A DNA stretch of 64,000 nucleotides from Scatosoma sp045542595 (GCA_045542595.1 JAZQLI010000041.1:1-64000); one strand, 5' to 3'. Positions 1 through 9,794 are shown, numbered from the stretch's first letter. Program-made: numbers and translations. The notes: generated by a model from the letters alone, not told the origin.

Positions 1-337
1 ACGTCGCACGGCTGTATTTTGCTTTGTTTGCGTCAATTTCGCAAAGCATATAAAAGCGCGAACGCTCTTCCCCGTCGTCTTCGTCGGCTTCGTTTTGCAT
101 TGTATTTTTTGCGCTTTGCGCAGGCGCGGACGCCGTCGTAACCGTTTGCGTTGCCGATTGCGCGTTTACCACGATTTGCGTATTTTTACCTTCGTTTTTC
201 ATTGCCGTTAAAACAATTAAAAGCAATACGCCTATAATGACGGCGAGATAGATAAAAATTGCAATAGGCGAAGTAAAAATCGTCCATAAATCCTGCAAAA
301 AATATCCGCTGGCAAGCAATGCCACATTTGTATTCAT
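1..337 (-). CDS. Partial single-pass membrane protein (C-terminus outside window)
   Basis: The reading frame starts at an ATG at 337, nine bases after a GGAGG ribosome binding site, and runs open to the left edge, so only about 112 residues are visible. A hydrophobic segment at about residues 19-46 (IAIFIYLAVIIGVLLLIVL is its core) is followed by a polar, Ala/Thr/Gln-rich linker and an acidic patch (EADEDDGEE). No signal-peptide cleavage pattern is evident, so I read it as an anchored protein with a cytoplasmic C-terminal part. It is the last visible gene of the minus-strand operon that starts near 7841. I do not recognise a family. Confidence 0.7.
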   Translation of the reverse strand, partial: MNTNVALLASGYFLQDLWTIFTSPIAIFIYLAVIIGVLLLIVLTAMKNEGKNTQIVVNAQSATQTVTTASAPAQSAKNTMQNEADEDDGEERSRFYMLCEIDANKAKYSRAT

Positions 338-367
338 TACCCGTTACCTCCAAACGCTTTCGAGCAT

Positions 368-3300
368 TTATACGCCTATCCCCGTTTCTCGAACGGCTTT
401 AAGAGAGCAAGGCGCGTGGCCTTCCCCGAAAATGTTTTCAACCGTATGCGTAAATTTCTCTTCGAGCGGCTTTTTCGTTGCCGCAACACAAGGCATTATA
501 CCGAAAATTAAATGTTGCGCCACTGCACAATCGAGTGCTTCTTCCGCCTCGCCCCCCATAGCAAGATACGTGGAAACGTATTTTTCCATACGCAACCATT
601 GCTTATTTTCAATATGATATGCGTTGCAACCGTTTACAAATTCTTCCAAGCGGTCAACGCGTTTCCAAAGCCCTTCATCCAACATCTTATCGCGGCTTGC
701 ATAATCGATAAGCTTCTTAAACTGCCAATACGACAAGGTTTTATATTCCGTCTTTTTCCGTTCGGTTTGCACGGCAAGCTCGGTTGTGGACGATACTTCC
801 GTCGCTGCTTCCACCGCCACATCCGACGGCGTATCCGCCACCGTTTCCGACGCACTGGCGCGCGTTACCATACCGATTTGCAAATCGAGTTCTAAAACGG
901 TTGCCATATCCAAAACGTATTTTGGAATATCGATAATAGAAGCGCCGCGTTCCAAAACGAACACAAACCACATATTTTCCAACAGTTCGTACGTGTTTTC
1001 GCCTGCGTCCGTTTTCACTGCAACCGAAACCTTTCTTTGCGGATGGTCGATATACCGTGCGATAGCCGACGATAACTCTTTCACTCTTGCACTATTCACA
1101 TCCGTAAACGCCAACATACGGATTTTACTTTCCGCATCCGTCATACTTGAAAGTAAAACGCCTGCTTTGGTGTATTCGAAACCGCCGTTTTCCGTACGCT
1201 TACAGAATAAATCGTTATCCGACCAATCTGCGCAGGATTCCACCGTAGACGAAACGCCGAAATATTCGTTAAGTGCCGCAAGGAATTTACCTGTCATTTC
1301 TTTATCCGCGTCTTTTAAAATAATCAAACGGGACGCCGCAAAGGACGAAAACAGCTTATATATCGATTGTTTATCGAGTTTTACGCCCCTTTCGTAAGCA
1401 AAAGCGGCAAAATCTTCGGATATCTTTTCAAAGCTTTGTTCTTTATCAAACAGCGTTTCTACAATGCGTTTTTTCTCTTCCGATACTTGCTTTTCAAGCT
1501 CTTCCGCTTTCACTTCTTCTTGCGTGAAATGGGGCGCGGAAGTAAATTCCTGTTCGAACAATTCTTCAAAAGGAATTTCGTCGGATAATTCCGCTACGTT
1601 GAGTTTTGTACGTTGATTTTTCTTTGCTTCCATACTATCTACCCGTTCTTTTTCTAATTGCCGCCTATATTCCACGACGGATTTTATCGTCATTACCATC
1701 GGTGCGATTGTAATTGCCGCTACTAATAGGTATATAAACCAATGCTTGGGCAACCACCCTACAAACTCTAAATAGCCGTAGATAACGTCTATACACAATA
1801 CCAAAATAGCTAGCGTGAACCAACCCGTTTTGAGTAAAGACTTCGCCACCGATTTCCCCACAGGCGGGTCTAACTGATACACTCCTTTTTGGATATTCGA
1901 AACCGCTTGTAAATAATCGGACAAGCTTTCCCCTGTCTTTTTTATCGTATCCGTGCCGTAATGGAAGGAACGGGTGGAAGAAATATTTTTAGACGAGCCG
2001 CCTACGAATACTTGATATTCGCCCTTTTCACACGCAAACGCGTGCCTGCTTTCGTCCCATATCCGTAAATCAAGGTCCTTGTATTTAACGGTTATCCGTT
2101 TCTCTTCGCCCGGGCGGAGATGCACTTTAAAAAAGGCTTTCAATTCCTTTTTCGGACGAGCGGTTGCGGCATTTTTCTTGCCTACGTATACTTGCACAAC
2201 TTCCGCCGCCGCCATTTTTCCGCAGTTGCGTACGTTTACGTGTAAGCCTTCCGCCGTCGTCCATATATCCGAATAGGAAAAATTAGAATAGGAAAGCCCG
2301 TGCCCGAACGGGTATTTTACGGTAGTGCCCGACGTATCGTAATGCCGATAACCGTAGAACACGCCCACCTTATTGCGTTTGTTTTCCTTATAGTTCCAAA
2401 GCGTATTAAAATGGGTTTCGGTATCGTTATAACAAGTACAAGTCAATTTTCCCGAAGGGCTTACCTTTCCCAACAACACGTTCCACAACGCTTCCGCACT
2501 CTTCGAACCGTGTATATCGGTAAGCAACGTTGCGGCGCAAGCCGCGTCAAAACGCATATCGGGATAAATATCGCCGCCTACTACCGCTATCGTTTTTATC
2601 TGCTCTTTTGCCAACGCGTCGATAAGGGCTATTTGGTTGGCGGGCAACTGCGTAGTATGGTTACGCTTGGCAAGCATTGCACCCTTTTCGTCATATCCCA
2701 TAACCACGACGGCAACGTTTGCTTTTTTGGCCAAAGCCACCGCTTCTTTTATTAATGCCGAACTAAACGCTTGCGAACGCTCGTATCCCTTTGCGTACCC
2801 TACAAGTTTGATATTTCCAGCTGTATGTAACGAACGGGCGCGTTGTAAAATACCCTGCCCATTATTTCCGTCGCAACCGTCCGCTAACGCGCCGATAAGC
2901 GCAACGTTTACCGTCTTGGATAAAGGCAGTACGCCGTTTTTATTTTTCAAAAGTACGATACTTTCTTCCGCGGCGCTTAAAAGCAAACGCTCCGTATCTA
3001 TCGGTTTGGTGGAAGATTCTTTCATTCCTTCGCATTCGAAAGCGAAATCGAGAATTTTATCCACTGCTTCGTCTAACGTTTCAGGACTGATTGCCGCACC
3101 GTTTTTACACTCGTTTTCCAAATCGTTATACGAAATAGCGCCAGCTTGAAAAGACGCTTGTAACGATTGATAGTGATCCCACGCTTCTTGAATACGCGCT
3201 CGTGAACCGCCTAAGCAAAATTTATTGCCGCCAAGCACCGCGTCCAGCGTTTCTTTCGCCGTATGACATTCTACTAACACGGGATATCTATCCGCAATTT

Positions 3301-3883
3301 GTTCTTGCCATTCGTCGTTGTACGTTTGGTATTCGCCCTGTACTTTTTTATAGGGCATTTTCACAATTCCCACTTCGCGTACGTTGGCAATTTCAAACGG
3401 TTTACGGAAATATTCGTTCAAGGCACGCTCGGACGGAGTAACATCGGAAAACACCACGTCGTTCTCGTCCAAAGCAGGGCCGAGCACGCACGTTTTTACT
3501 CCCCTACGGGAAACGGCTTGTACGCTGGTTTTCCCCAACACCCCCGCCATATACGGGTCTTCGGAAAAGCCGTCGGAATACGGCGTTGTTTTTACGTTGC
3601 ATTTGGGCGTTTCCAACAGCGTAACGCCCGTTTTTTTCGCGCGCAAAGCCAACGCTTCGGCTACGTTTGCCAAAAGCTCGCAATTCCAAGAACTGACCAG
3701 CCGCGCAAACATAGGGAAACGCTTATCGGGCGTACAAGTGTTCACTTCTTCAAAAGTAGCGATACGCACGCCTTGCACGCCGACGGAAGACAAATTGTCC
3801 CGCCCAAGCGACGAGATATCCGCAAGCAGTGAAAGCTTTTGTTCAGTTGTCAGTTTTTCTATCACGTCTTGATGTCTTAACAT
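368..3883 (-). CDS. Degenerate GH3-like protein fused to a membrane hairpin and a cytoplasmic domain
   Basis: 1171 residues. Residues about 1-650 follow the layout of glycoside hydrolase family 3 (BglX type): an ED-P-Y motif near residue 105, an (alpha/beta) sandwich domain, the FGHGLSYSNFSYS motif and a C-terminal fibronectin-III-like domain. The family's catalytic nucleophile motif SDW appears replaced by VEC at the equivalent place (after ADRYPVL), and the usual KHF motif is absent. There is no signal peptide. Two hydrophobic helices at about residues 685-735 form a hairpin, followed by about 435 residues of acidic, helical sequence that I do not recognise. With no export signal and an even number of helices, both soluble parts would be cytoplasmic. 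It is therefore probably not a secreted glycosidase; a binding or scaffold role is inference. Confidence 0.75.
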   Translation of the reverse strand: MLRHQDVIEKLTTEQKLSLLADISSLGRDNLSSVGVQGVRIATFEEVNTCTPDKRFPMFARLVSSWNCELLANVAEALALRAKKTGVTLLETPKCNVKTTPYSDGFSEDPYMAGVLGKTSVQAVSRRGVKTCVLGPALDENDVVFSDVTPSERALNEYFRKPFEIANVREVGIVKMPYKKVQGEYQTYNDEWQEQIADRYPVLVECHTAKETLDAVLGGNKFCLGGSRARIQEAWDHYQSLQASFQAGAISYNDLENECKNGAAISPETLDEAVDKILDFAFECEGMKESSTKPIDTERLLLSAAEESIVLLKNKNGVLPLSKTVNVALIGALADGCDGNNGQGILQRARSLHTAGNIKLVGYAKGYERSQAFSSALIKEAVALAKKANVAVVVMGYDEKGAMLAKRNHTTQLPANQIALIDALAKEQIKTIAVVGGDIYPDMRFDAACAATLLTDIHGSKSAEALWNVLLGKVSPSGKLTCTCYNDTETHFNTLWNYKENKRNKVGVFYGYRHYDTSGTTVKYPFGHGLSYSNFSYSDIWTTAEGLHVNVRNCGKMAAAEVVQVYVGKKNAATARPKKELKAFFKVHLRPGEEKRITVKYKDLDLRIWDESRHAFACEKGEYQVFVGGSSKNISSTRSFHYGTDTIKKTGESLSDYLQAVSNIQKGVYQLDPPVGKSVAKSLLKTGWFTLAILVLCIDVIYGYLEFVGWLPKHWFIYLLVAAITIAPMVMTIKSVVEYRRQLEKERVDSMEAKKNQRTKLNVAELSDEIPFEELFEQEFTSAPHFTQEEVKAEELEKQVSEEKKRIVETLFDKEQSFEKISEDFAAFAYERGVKLDKQSIYKLFSSFAASRLIILKDADKEMTGKFLAALNEYFGVSSTVESCADWSDNDLFCKRTENGGFEYTKAGVLLSSMTDAESKIRMLAFTDVNSARVKELSSAIARYIDHPQRKVSVAVKTDAGENTYELLENMWFVFVLERGASIIDIPKYVLDMATVLELDLQIGMVTRASASETVADTPSDVAVEAATEVSSTTELAVQTERKKTEYKTLSYWQFKKLIDYASRDKMLDEGLWKRVDRLEEFVNGCNAYHIENKQWLRMEKYVSTYLAMGGEAEEALDCAVAQHLIFGIMPCVAATKKPLEEKFTHTVENIFGEGHAPCSLKAVRETGIGV

Positions 3884-3908
3884 AACAAACTCCTAATCAA
3901 ACGTATGC

Positions 3909-6900
3909 TTATTGCGGTTCTTTTGCGGAAGTAATGGAAATACCGTTCACATACGCGGAATACCACGAATTATCATTTTCATTACGTCCGTCTTGATAAG
4001 TAATGACTACCGTTTCCCCTGCCTTAAGCTCGAACGTGAAATAATTGCTGTCGTTTTTAAGGGTTTTCGTTTTTCCGTCGCCCTTGATGGTAAGGGTAAT
4101 GCCTTCGCCGTTTGCCGCAGCGTGGAACGACATAATAATATTTTCTTTTGCCTTGAATTTCAAGACAGCGTTTATCCATTTTTGTTCGGGCGCGTATATT
4201 CCCCAATAATCCCTTTCAAAAAGGTCGAACGGATTATCTCTATCGTTGGTGATTTCAACAATTTCTTTGAATTTGTCCATCGAAGAATGGTTCGGCATAA
4301 AACCGTTTATATATTCGCAACGGGTACATTCGCTATATTCATTGTAACTGTGCCCCAATGCGTATAAAGTATACTGTTCCGTCGTATAACCACATTTTAA
4401 ACAGCGACCTTTTGCGATACCGTCTTTTTTACACGTCGGTTCTTTTACCGTTACCGATTCGAAATCGGACTTTTGCGTATTGATTTCACCGTTTTCATAA
4501 TTCCATTCATTGTCCGTATGGATACAGTCTGCATAATAATATAAATGATGCGAATACGAAGGAAGCGTATATCCCTTTTTCCCCCAAAGAATTTGCGAGC
4601 CTTCGTAATAGAACCGACAATTCGACCAATATCCGCTATCGAAGGTATTTGCCGAAATCATTCCGTTATAATACACTTGCGGTAAAACTATTCTATCAAG
4701 CGAAGTGCAACCGTCAAAAAGATAGTTTGGAAGCGTACGTACCCCCTCTTTGATATATACCGTAGTTAAATGAGGTAAGTTTATAAATGCGTAATCGCGC
4801 CACTCGCTTACCGCTTTTGTCAAAGTGATGGTACGGACGGATTCGTCTTCGTTTGTAAACGCGTTACGGAATACTTTATAAGAAGAAACCGTGTGGGCGT
4901 TGCCAGACATTTTATCTAACACGACAGACTGCGCACTCCCCTTATAATCAACGAGTGCCCAAACGCCACCGTAATGTTTAAACACGTATCCGTCTATTTC
5001 CGTAACGGATACTTCATCGTTTGCGTTGGTCAATACGGCAAGCGCGTTATACGCCACTCCGCCGTAATCGGACGAGCCTGCCGTAAGGGGTAAGCTTGTA
5101 TAATTGTATACTTCGTGTAAGCGGTAACAGCAATCGAAAGCGCCGCTTTCTATCGTCGTTATGGAAACGGGCAATACAATCGTTTCCAGTTTTTCACAAT
5201 AATTAAACGCCCAAAGACCTATTGTTCTCACGGTTTGCGGTAACGTTACCGAAGAAAGGGACGTACAATAAGCAAACGTGTTTTCGGGTATGCTTGTAAT
5301 GCCGTAATTCAACGCGGCTCTTGTCAAGGCAGAACAATTATAAAACGTATACGTGCCAAAATCGGTTATATGCCCCGGCAAAGCAATTTCTTGCAACGAA
5401 CTACAGTAGGCAAAAGCGTATTCGCCCAAGGTTTGCAAATTTTCAGGAAGCGCCACCGACGCCAACGAACTGCAATAGGCAAACGCTCTGCCTTGGATAT
5501 GCCGAATACTGCTCGGCACGACGAACGACGTTAAAGCCGTGCAATTATTAAACGTACCATCAGGCAACGTGGTAAGCTTGCATTCCGAACCGAAATCGAC
5601 GTTTGTCAACTGTTGGCAAGAGTCAAACACGTTACATCCAAGCGACGTTATCGCGCTGGCGTCAAACGAAGTTATTTTTGTATTAGAAAGTGCGGAATTG
5701 CCTAAAGCCGTTATTTTTTTGGGCAATGATAACGTGGTTAATTGCGTACAGTATTTAAACGCCGCTTCCCCAATTTCCGAAGACGTCAAGTTGTTTATCT
5801 TTACCGTTTCCACGTCGGAAGCGTATTCCATAAACGAAGCGGGAATGCAATCTATCGCATCGATTTCCACTTCTTTCAATCCGTCTAAAGAGCCGCCGAA
5901 AAGCGCCGATAAAGGCTTATTGATGTTCGTTTCGAAATTTGTATTGTTATAATTTTTTAAGTACAGCTTTTCTACGTGTCTTGTACCCGCAAAAATGGTT
6001 TCTTGTTCGGCATACGACACGTTGACGTTTAAACGGATTTTGTCTATCGGGTCGTAAGAAGTACCGCAATCGGCAAACGCGCGCGATGCAATTTTTGCCG
6101 TAGTATAGTTAGGCGAGCAACCGTCGATTGTCAACGATTGTAAAGCACTCGCCCTCGCAAACGCTTCGTATCCGATAGTTGCCATTTCTTTGATTTGGAT
6201 TTCTTTTAAGGATGTACAGTCGGCAAAGGCGTAATTTTCTACGACGTTATTCCCTTCCAACGTTACTTTTTCGAGATTATTACAAAGAGTAAAAGCATTC
6301 GCCGCTACTTCGACGTTTTTGGCTATCTTGACTTCGTGCATAATGCTATTGCCGTAAAACGAGCCTGCTTCTACCTTTAAAACGGGATGCCCTTCGATTT
6401 CGTTGGGAATATAAAGATTGCGCCCACCTTGTCCTATCGCACCGATAACGCATACGGGCGAACCGGCTTCTTTTACTCCGCCCACGTAACGATAGCGTAT
6501 GTTAGAAAGGAAAAATTCGTCTTCGTCGCGCGTAAATCCGCTAACGTGTATAATTCCCGTTATCAACGACGCCACCATAATAATCGCCGCTAAAATACTG
6601 ACGACAATAGGCGCGCTAAAACGACGGAACGCTTGCATCCTGCCGTTTGCGCCCGTCTTTTCTTCTATCGCGTCTTCCTTGAGTTTTTTCCATTTTTTAT
6701 TGCGTTCGAAAACGGCGTACGTACCCGTTTCCCCAAGGCAATAGGCGTAATTGCCGTACTGCGCGCGCATAATTTTTACACGCACGTCCATACAACCGCG
6801 CTCTAACGCGATGGCACGCTTTAAGATGAATTTACCGCTTTTAAAAGACGTTTTCTTGATTTCGTCAACCACTTCGCCAAGGAAGTTGCCGCGCGCGTCA

Positions 6901-7079
6901 AACTGTTCAATGGAAAGCTGTAAACCCGTCAACGTTTCTTGAGAAAGATTGTTAAAATCCAATAACAACAATCTACGCGCTTTTTTGCGTATGATGAGAA
7001 AACGCTCGACGTGTAAAAAGTCGTTCGTTTGCTCGTGCGCGTATTCGCCTTTGGATATGACGTTATAATTTTGTTGCAT
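3909..7079 (-). CDS. BspA-type leucine-rich-repeat membrane protein
   Basis: 1056 residues. The N-terminal 150 residues form a soluble domain without a signal peptide. A single transmembrane helix lies at about 153-178 (core SAPIVVSILAAIIMVASLI). From about 190 to 830 there is a long run of LRR_5 (BspA-like) repeats of the form F.YCSSLxxVxLPxxxxxIGxxAFxxC. The C-terminal region has CxxC pairs (GRCLKCGY, ECTRCEYI, residues about 893-923), as often seen after LRR_5 runs in gut Clostridia, and a terminal beta-rich domain. Expected topology: N-terminus inside, repeats outside. The N-terminal domain resembles that of the next upstream gene (7093-7779). Surface adhesion or protein binding is the usual role of LRR_5 proteins; the partner is unknown. 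Confidence 0.85.
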   Translation of the reverse strand: MQQNYNVISKGEYAHEQTNDFLHVERFLIIRKKARRLLLLDFNNLSQETLTGLQLSIEQFDARGNFLGEVVDEIKKTSFKSGKFILKRAIALERGCMDVRVKIMRAQYGNYAYCLGETGTYAVFERNKKWKKLKEDAIEEKTGANGRMQAFRRFSAPIVVSILAAIIMVASLITGIIHVSGFTRDEDEFFLSNIRYRYVGGVKEAGSPVCVIGAIGQGGRNLYIPNEIEGHPVLKVEAGSFYGNSIMHEVKIAKNVEVAANAFTLCNNLEKVTLEGNNVVENYAFADCTSLKEIQIKEMATIGYEAFARASALQSLTIDGCSPNYTTAKIASRAFADCGTSYDPIDKIRLNVNVSYAEQETIFAGTRHVEKLYLKNYNNTNFETNINKPLSALFGGSLDGLKEVEIDAIDCIPASFMEYASDVETVKINNLTSSEIGEAAFKYCTQLTTLSLPKKITALGNSALSNTKITSFDASAITSLGCNVFDSCQQLTNVDFGSECKLTTLPDGTFNNCTALTSFVVPSSIRHIQGRAFAYCSSLASVALPENLQTLGEYAFAYCSSLQEIALPGHITDFGTYTFYNCSALTRAALNYGITSIPENTFAYCTSLSSVTLPQTVRTIGLWAFNYCEKLETIVLPVSITTIESGAFDCCYRLHEVYNYTSLPLTAGSSDYGGVAYNALAVLTNANDEVSVTEIDGYVFKHYGGVWALVDYKGSAQSVVLDKMSGNAHTVSSYKVFRNAFTNEDESVRTITLTKAVSEWRDYAFINLPHLTTVYIKEGVRTLPNYLFDGCTSLDRIVLPQVYYNGMISANTFDSGYWSNCRFYYEGSQILWGKKGYTLPSYSHHLYYYADCIHTDNEWNYENGEINTQKSDFESVTVKEPTCKKDGIAKGRCLKCGYTTEQYTLYALGHSYNEYSECTRCEYINGFMPNHSSMDKFKEIVEITNDRDNPFDLFERDYWGIYAPEQKWINAVLKFKAKENIIMSFHAAANGEGITLTIKGDGKTKTLKNDSNYFTFELKAGETVVITYQDGRNENDNSWYSAYVNGISITSAKEPQ

Positions 7080-7092
7080 TGCTTATTCCATC

Positions 7093-7779
7093 CTATTTTT
7101 TTGACGCTCGCGTTTTTATCGCCAACATACTCACTATGTAATTCACGGCAACAAAAGCCAATACAATTAATAAAGTAATACCCGTGCTTTCCCAATTCAA
7201 CATAAACATTTCTTTAAACACACCGCCGAAAATGTTTGCACAGCATACTTTTACACAAAACGTTTCCATAAATATGCACAAGCTACTCCATAAAATAAAA
7301 CGCATTCCGTTTTTCTTGGGGATTTGTGTTGTCAAGGGCGTTGACGCAGTGAAATCGGTAGCGTCCACTTCGTTTACAATTACCGATACGTACGAAGTTT
7401 CGTTTGGTAAAGTTACAATTTCCGTATAGCCCGCTTTTTTTATTTTTTCTTTTATCGTTATTACGTTAAACAGTTCGCCTCGGCTGTTAAACAAAGCGAT
7501 ATCGTACGAAAGATAAGCAATTTCGGGATTAATTTTGCAAAGCAACTGCTTTTTCCCTGAACGCTCCGCTAAAACGTATTGGTTGACATATTTACGCCAT
7601 TTTAAAATGGGCTCAAACACCATACTCATTCCGTTTTTTTCGAAAATTTTTTTAATTCCCCTATCTCCCGACGCTGTTAAGGAATAGCGGTTTTTTAAAT
7701 ATATTTGCGGCAATAAAAACGCCGATATAAACACCGCCGTGGCTATCGTTAATATCAACAGCAACACCCACCAAAACAT
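7093..7779 (-). CDS. Small multi-pass membrane protein, first gene of the operon
   Basis: 228 residues from the ATG at 7779, chosen because a GGAGGAG site lies just upstream; an in-frame extension to 7818 has no such signal. A hydrophobic helix starts at residue 2 (FWWVLLLILTIATAVFISAF). A soluble domain of about 120 residues follows, then two further hydrophobic stretches near the C-terminus (about residues 160-180 and 197-219). The soluble domain looks by eye like the N-terminal domain of the LRR protein next to it: a K/R-rich strand, then a pattern like LF.SRGEL...I.EKI. I do not recognise a named family. It starts 62 bases downstream of a consensus-like promoter and is followed by the LRR gene after 13 bases. 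Confidence 0.75.
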   Translation of the reverse strand: MFWWVLLLILTIATAVFISAFLLPQIYLKNRYSLTASGDRGIKKIFEKNGMSMVFEPILKWRKYVNQYVLAERSGKKQLLCKINPEIAYLSYDIALFNSRGELFNVITIKEKIKKAGYTEIVTLPNETSYVSVIVNEVDATDFTASTPLTTQIPKKNGMRFILWSSLCIFMETFCVKVCCANIFGGVFKEMFMLNWESTGITLLIVLAFVAVNYIVSMLAIKTRASKK

Positions 7780-7840
7780 ACGATTCTCCTCCGTTTTTTT
7801 GTGCGAAAAAACCGGCAAAGCCTATTTTGCCATAGTTTAC

Positions 7841-7869
7841 ATTTTAACATACCTATTTTCTTTTGTCAA
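7841..7869 (-). promoter_or_regulatory. Promoter for the 1-7779 membrane-protein operon
   Basis: On the minus strand, TTGACA (7864-7869) and TAAAAT (7841-7846) are separated by exactly 17 bases. It is the only good sigma-70 type signal upstream of the four co-directional genes. Confidence 0.6.
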
Positions 7870-8084
7870 ATCATTTCACTACGTTTGTATATTTATTGTA
7901 TAATAGTAAGTAACTAATAACGCGGAATGCACAATCTTTACCCGATATGCTTAAAAAGGCGTTAAAATTATTAAACAGCTTGTTTTTAGTGATAGGTGGA
8001 TATAGTGAAATATTGAAAATTATTCCAAAAGCAGTTATATTTTGCTTTAAAAAAGAAATAAAACCACAATGTTTGTGGCTTTAT

Positions 8085-8159
8085 TGGTACTCCCTGCGGG
8101 AATCGAACCCACAACTAGCCCTTAGGAGGGGCTTGTTATATCCATTTAACTAAGGAAGC
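8085..8159 (-). tRNA. tRNA-Arg (anticodon CCT)
   Basis: The minus strand folds as a full cloverleaf. The acceptor GCTTCCT pairs with AGGGAGT with two G-U pairs. The anticodon arm is AGCCC-CTCCTAA-GGGCT with T33 and anticodon CCT. The T arm carries TTCGATT, and the 3' CCA is encoded. Anticodon CCT reads the AGG codon of arginine. Confidence 0.95.
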
Positions 8160-8213
8160 AAAATGCATAAGCAGTATAATTAAAAATTATATCTTCCATA
8201 AAATACGTTTATT

Positions 8214-8242
8214 ATTATACTCTCTTTTTACTAAAAAGGCAA
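8214..8242 (-). promoter_or_regulatory. Promoter of tRNA-Arg
   Basis: TTGCCT (8237-8242), a 17-base spacer and TATAAT (8214-8219) on the minus strand. The predicted transcript start lies about 45-50 bases before the tRNA. Confidence 0.6.
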
Positions 8243-8282
8243 TTATTTTTTATACTTTTTATAAAATTCCCCCTTGAAACTC

Positions 8283-8311
8283 TTGCAAAACACGTAAAAA
8301 AGTGATAAGAT
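8283..8311 (+). promoter_or_regulatory. Promoter of gdhA
   Basis: TTGCAA (8283-8288), a 17-base spacer and TAAGAT (8306-8311) on the plus strand, about 66 bases before the gdhA start codon. Confidence 0.5.
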
Positions 8312-8376
8312 ATTGTTATATCAGTTATTTCGATTGATAAGCATAGTAAAATCAATTTTTCTAAAGGAGAAATTTT

Positions 8377-9714
8377 ATGAGTTATGTTCAAAGAGTGTTA
8401 GACGACTTAAAAAAACGCAACCCTGGTGAAGTAGAATTTCACCAAGCCGCAACGGAAATTCTGTTGACGTTAGAGCCCGTAATCAACGCGCATCCCGAGT
8501 ATGAAAAAGCGGCGCTTTTAGAACGGTTTACCGAACCCGAACGCACCATTTTATTCCGTGTGCCTTGGGTAGATGACAACGGTAACGTACACGTAAATAA
8601 GGGCTATCGCGTACAATTTAACAGCGCTATCGGTCCTTACAAAGGCGGACTGCGTTTCCACCCTTCCGTTAACCTTTCGGTTATCAAGTTTTTGGGGTTG
8701 GAGCAAATTTTGAAAAACAGCCTTACGAGTTTGCCCATCGGCGGCGGTAAAGGCGGTTCGGATTTCGACCCCAAAGGAAAATCGGATAAAGAAATTATGG
8801 CGTTTTGTCAAAGCTTTATGAACGAATTGTTCCGCCATATCGGCGCAGACACCGACGTGCCTGCCGGCGATATCGGCGTGGGAGCGAGAGAAGTAGGTTA
8901 TCTTTTCGGTCAATACAAACGTCTTCGCGACGAACACGTGGGCGTTTTGACGGGCCGCGGACTTTCTTACGGCGGCTCGTTGATTAGAAAGGAAGCTACG
9001 GGCTACGGATTAATTTACATCACGGCAGAAGCTATGCGTTTGCGCGGCGATTCTTTCCAAGACAAAGTAACGATTGTTTCAGGTAGCGGCAACGTTGCTA
9101 TTTACGCTTGCGAAAAAGCGCAACAACTCGGTGCAAAAGTGGTAGCCATGTACGATTCTAACGGCTACGTTTACGACCCGAACGGTATTCAGCTTGACGT
9201 TATCAAGCAAATTAAGGAAGTAGAACGCGCACGTATTAAAGAATACGCCGCGAGAGTGCCTGGTTCGAAATACGTAGAAGGTTGCAAAGGCATTTGGACG
9301 ATTCCTTGCGACGTTGCACTGCCCTGTGCGACGCAAAACGAAATCGACGGAGAAAGCGCGGCAGCTTTAGTAAAAAACGGCGTGAAATACGTTGCCGAAG
9401 GTGCGAATATGCCGTCCACGCTTGACGCTATTGAAGCGTTCCAAGCGGCGAAAAACGTAGTATATCTCCCTGCGAAAGCGGCAAATGCCGGCGGGGTTGC
9501 TACTTCGGCGTTGGAAATGGCGCAATCTTCGGGTAGATTGTACTGGTCGAGCGAAGAAGTAGACGCAAAATTAAAGACGATTATGATTAACATCTACCAT
9601 AATATTGACAATGCAGCAAAGAAATACGGCTTCGAAGGCAATTACGTAATGGGCGCGAATATCGCAGGCTTTGAAAAGGTTGCCGAAGCTATGATGGCGC
9701 ACGGTATCGTGTAA
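8377..9714 (+). CDS. gdhA: Glutamate dehydrogenase (NADP-type)
   Basis: 445 residues, the normal length for hexameric GDH. The enzyme makes glutamate from 2-oxoglutarate and ammonia using NAD(P)H. Family signatures are clear: the substrate-site region GPYKGGLRFHPSVN, the catalytic-lysine motif LPIGGGKGGSDFDPKGKSD, PAGDIGVGAREVGYLFG, and the nucleotide-binding SGSGNVAIYA. The start ATG follows AAAGGAGAAA at good spacing. It is a single-gene unit with its own promoter and a strong terminator, so it is independently regulated. In anaerobes such GDHs serve ammonia assimilation; the preference for NADP is inferred from overall likeness to the GdhA group, not read from a diagnostic residue. Confidence 0.97.
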   Translation: MSYVQRVLDDLKKRNPGEVEFHQAATEILLTLEPVINAHPEYEKAALLERFTEPERTILFRVPWVDDNGNVHVNKGYRVQFNSAIGPYKGGLRFHPSVNLSVIKFLGLEQILKNSLTSLPIGGGKGGSDFDPKGKSDKEIMAFCQSFMNELFRHIGADTDVPAGDIGVGAREVGYLFGQYKRLRDEHVGVLTGRGLSYGGSLIRKEATGYGLIYITAEAMRLRGDSFQDKVTIVSGSGNVAIYACEKAQQLGAKVVAMYDSNGYVYDPNGIQLDVIKQIKEVERARIKEYAARVPGSKYVEGCKGIWTIPCDVALPCATQNEIDGESAAALVKNGVKYVAEGANMPSTLDAIEAFQAAKNVVYLPAKAANAGGVATSALEMAQSSGRLYWSSEEVDAKLKTIMINIYHNIDNAAKKYGFEGNYVMGANIAGFEKVAEAMMAHGIV

Positions 9715-9749
9715 GTAGAACACAAAAATAAATAAGCGCAAAAATGATA

Positions 9750-9792
9750 ATGCGCCCCAAAAGTTTGTCTAACTTTTGGGGCGCATCTTTTT
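9750..9792. terminator. Bidirectional terminator between gdhA and the DUF1858 gene
   Basis: A 16-base perfect inverted repeat (9750-9765 with 9771-9786, core TGCGCCCCAAAAGTT) with a 5-base loop is followed by CTTTTTC on the plus strand. It sits between the convergent gdhA and 9795-9995 genes and can serve both. Confidence 0.85.
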
Positions 9793-9794
9793 CA

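Noticed and set aside
432..3872. Many plus-strand open frames of 60-200 residues
   Set aside because: They are antisense to the large GH3-like gene, which has clear domains, a ribosome site and operon context.
7947..8153. Plus-strand open frame of 68 residues
   Set aside because: Its C-terminal half is the antisense of tRNA-Arg; there is no ribosome binding site and the peptide is of the kind that tRNA genes produce when translated.
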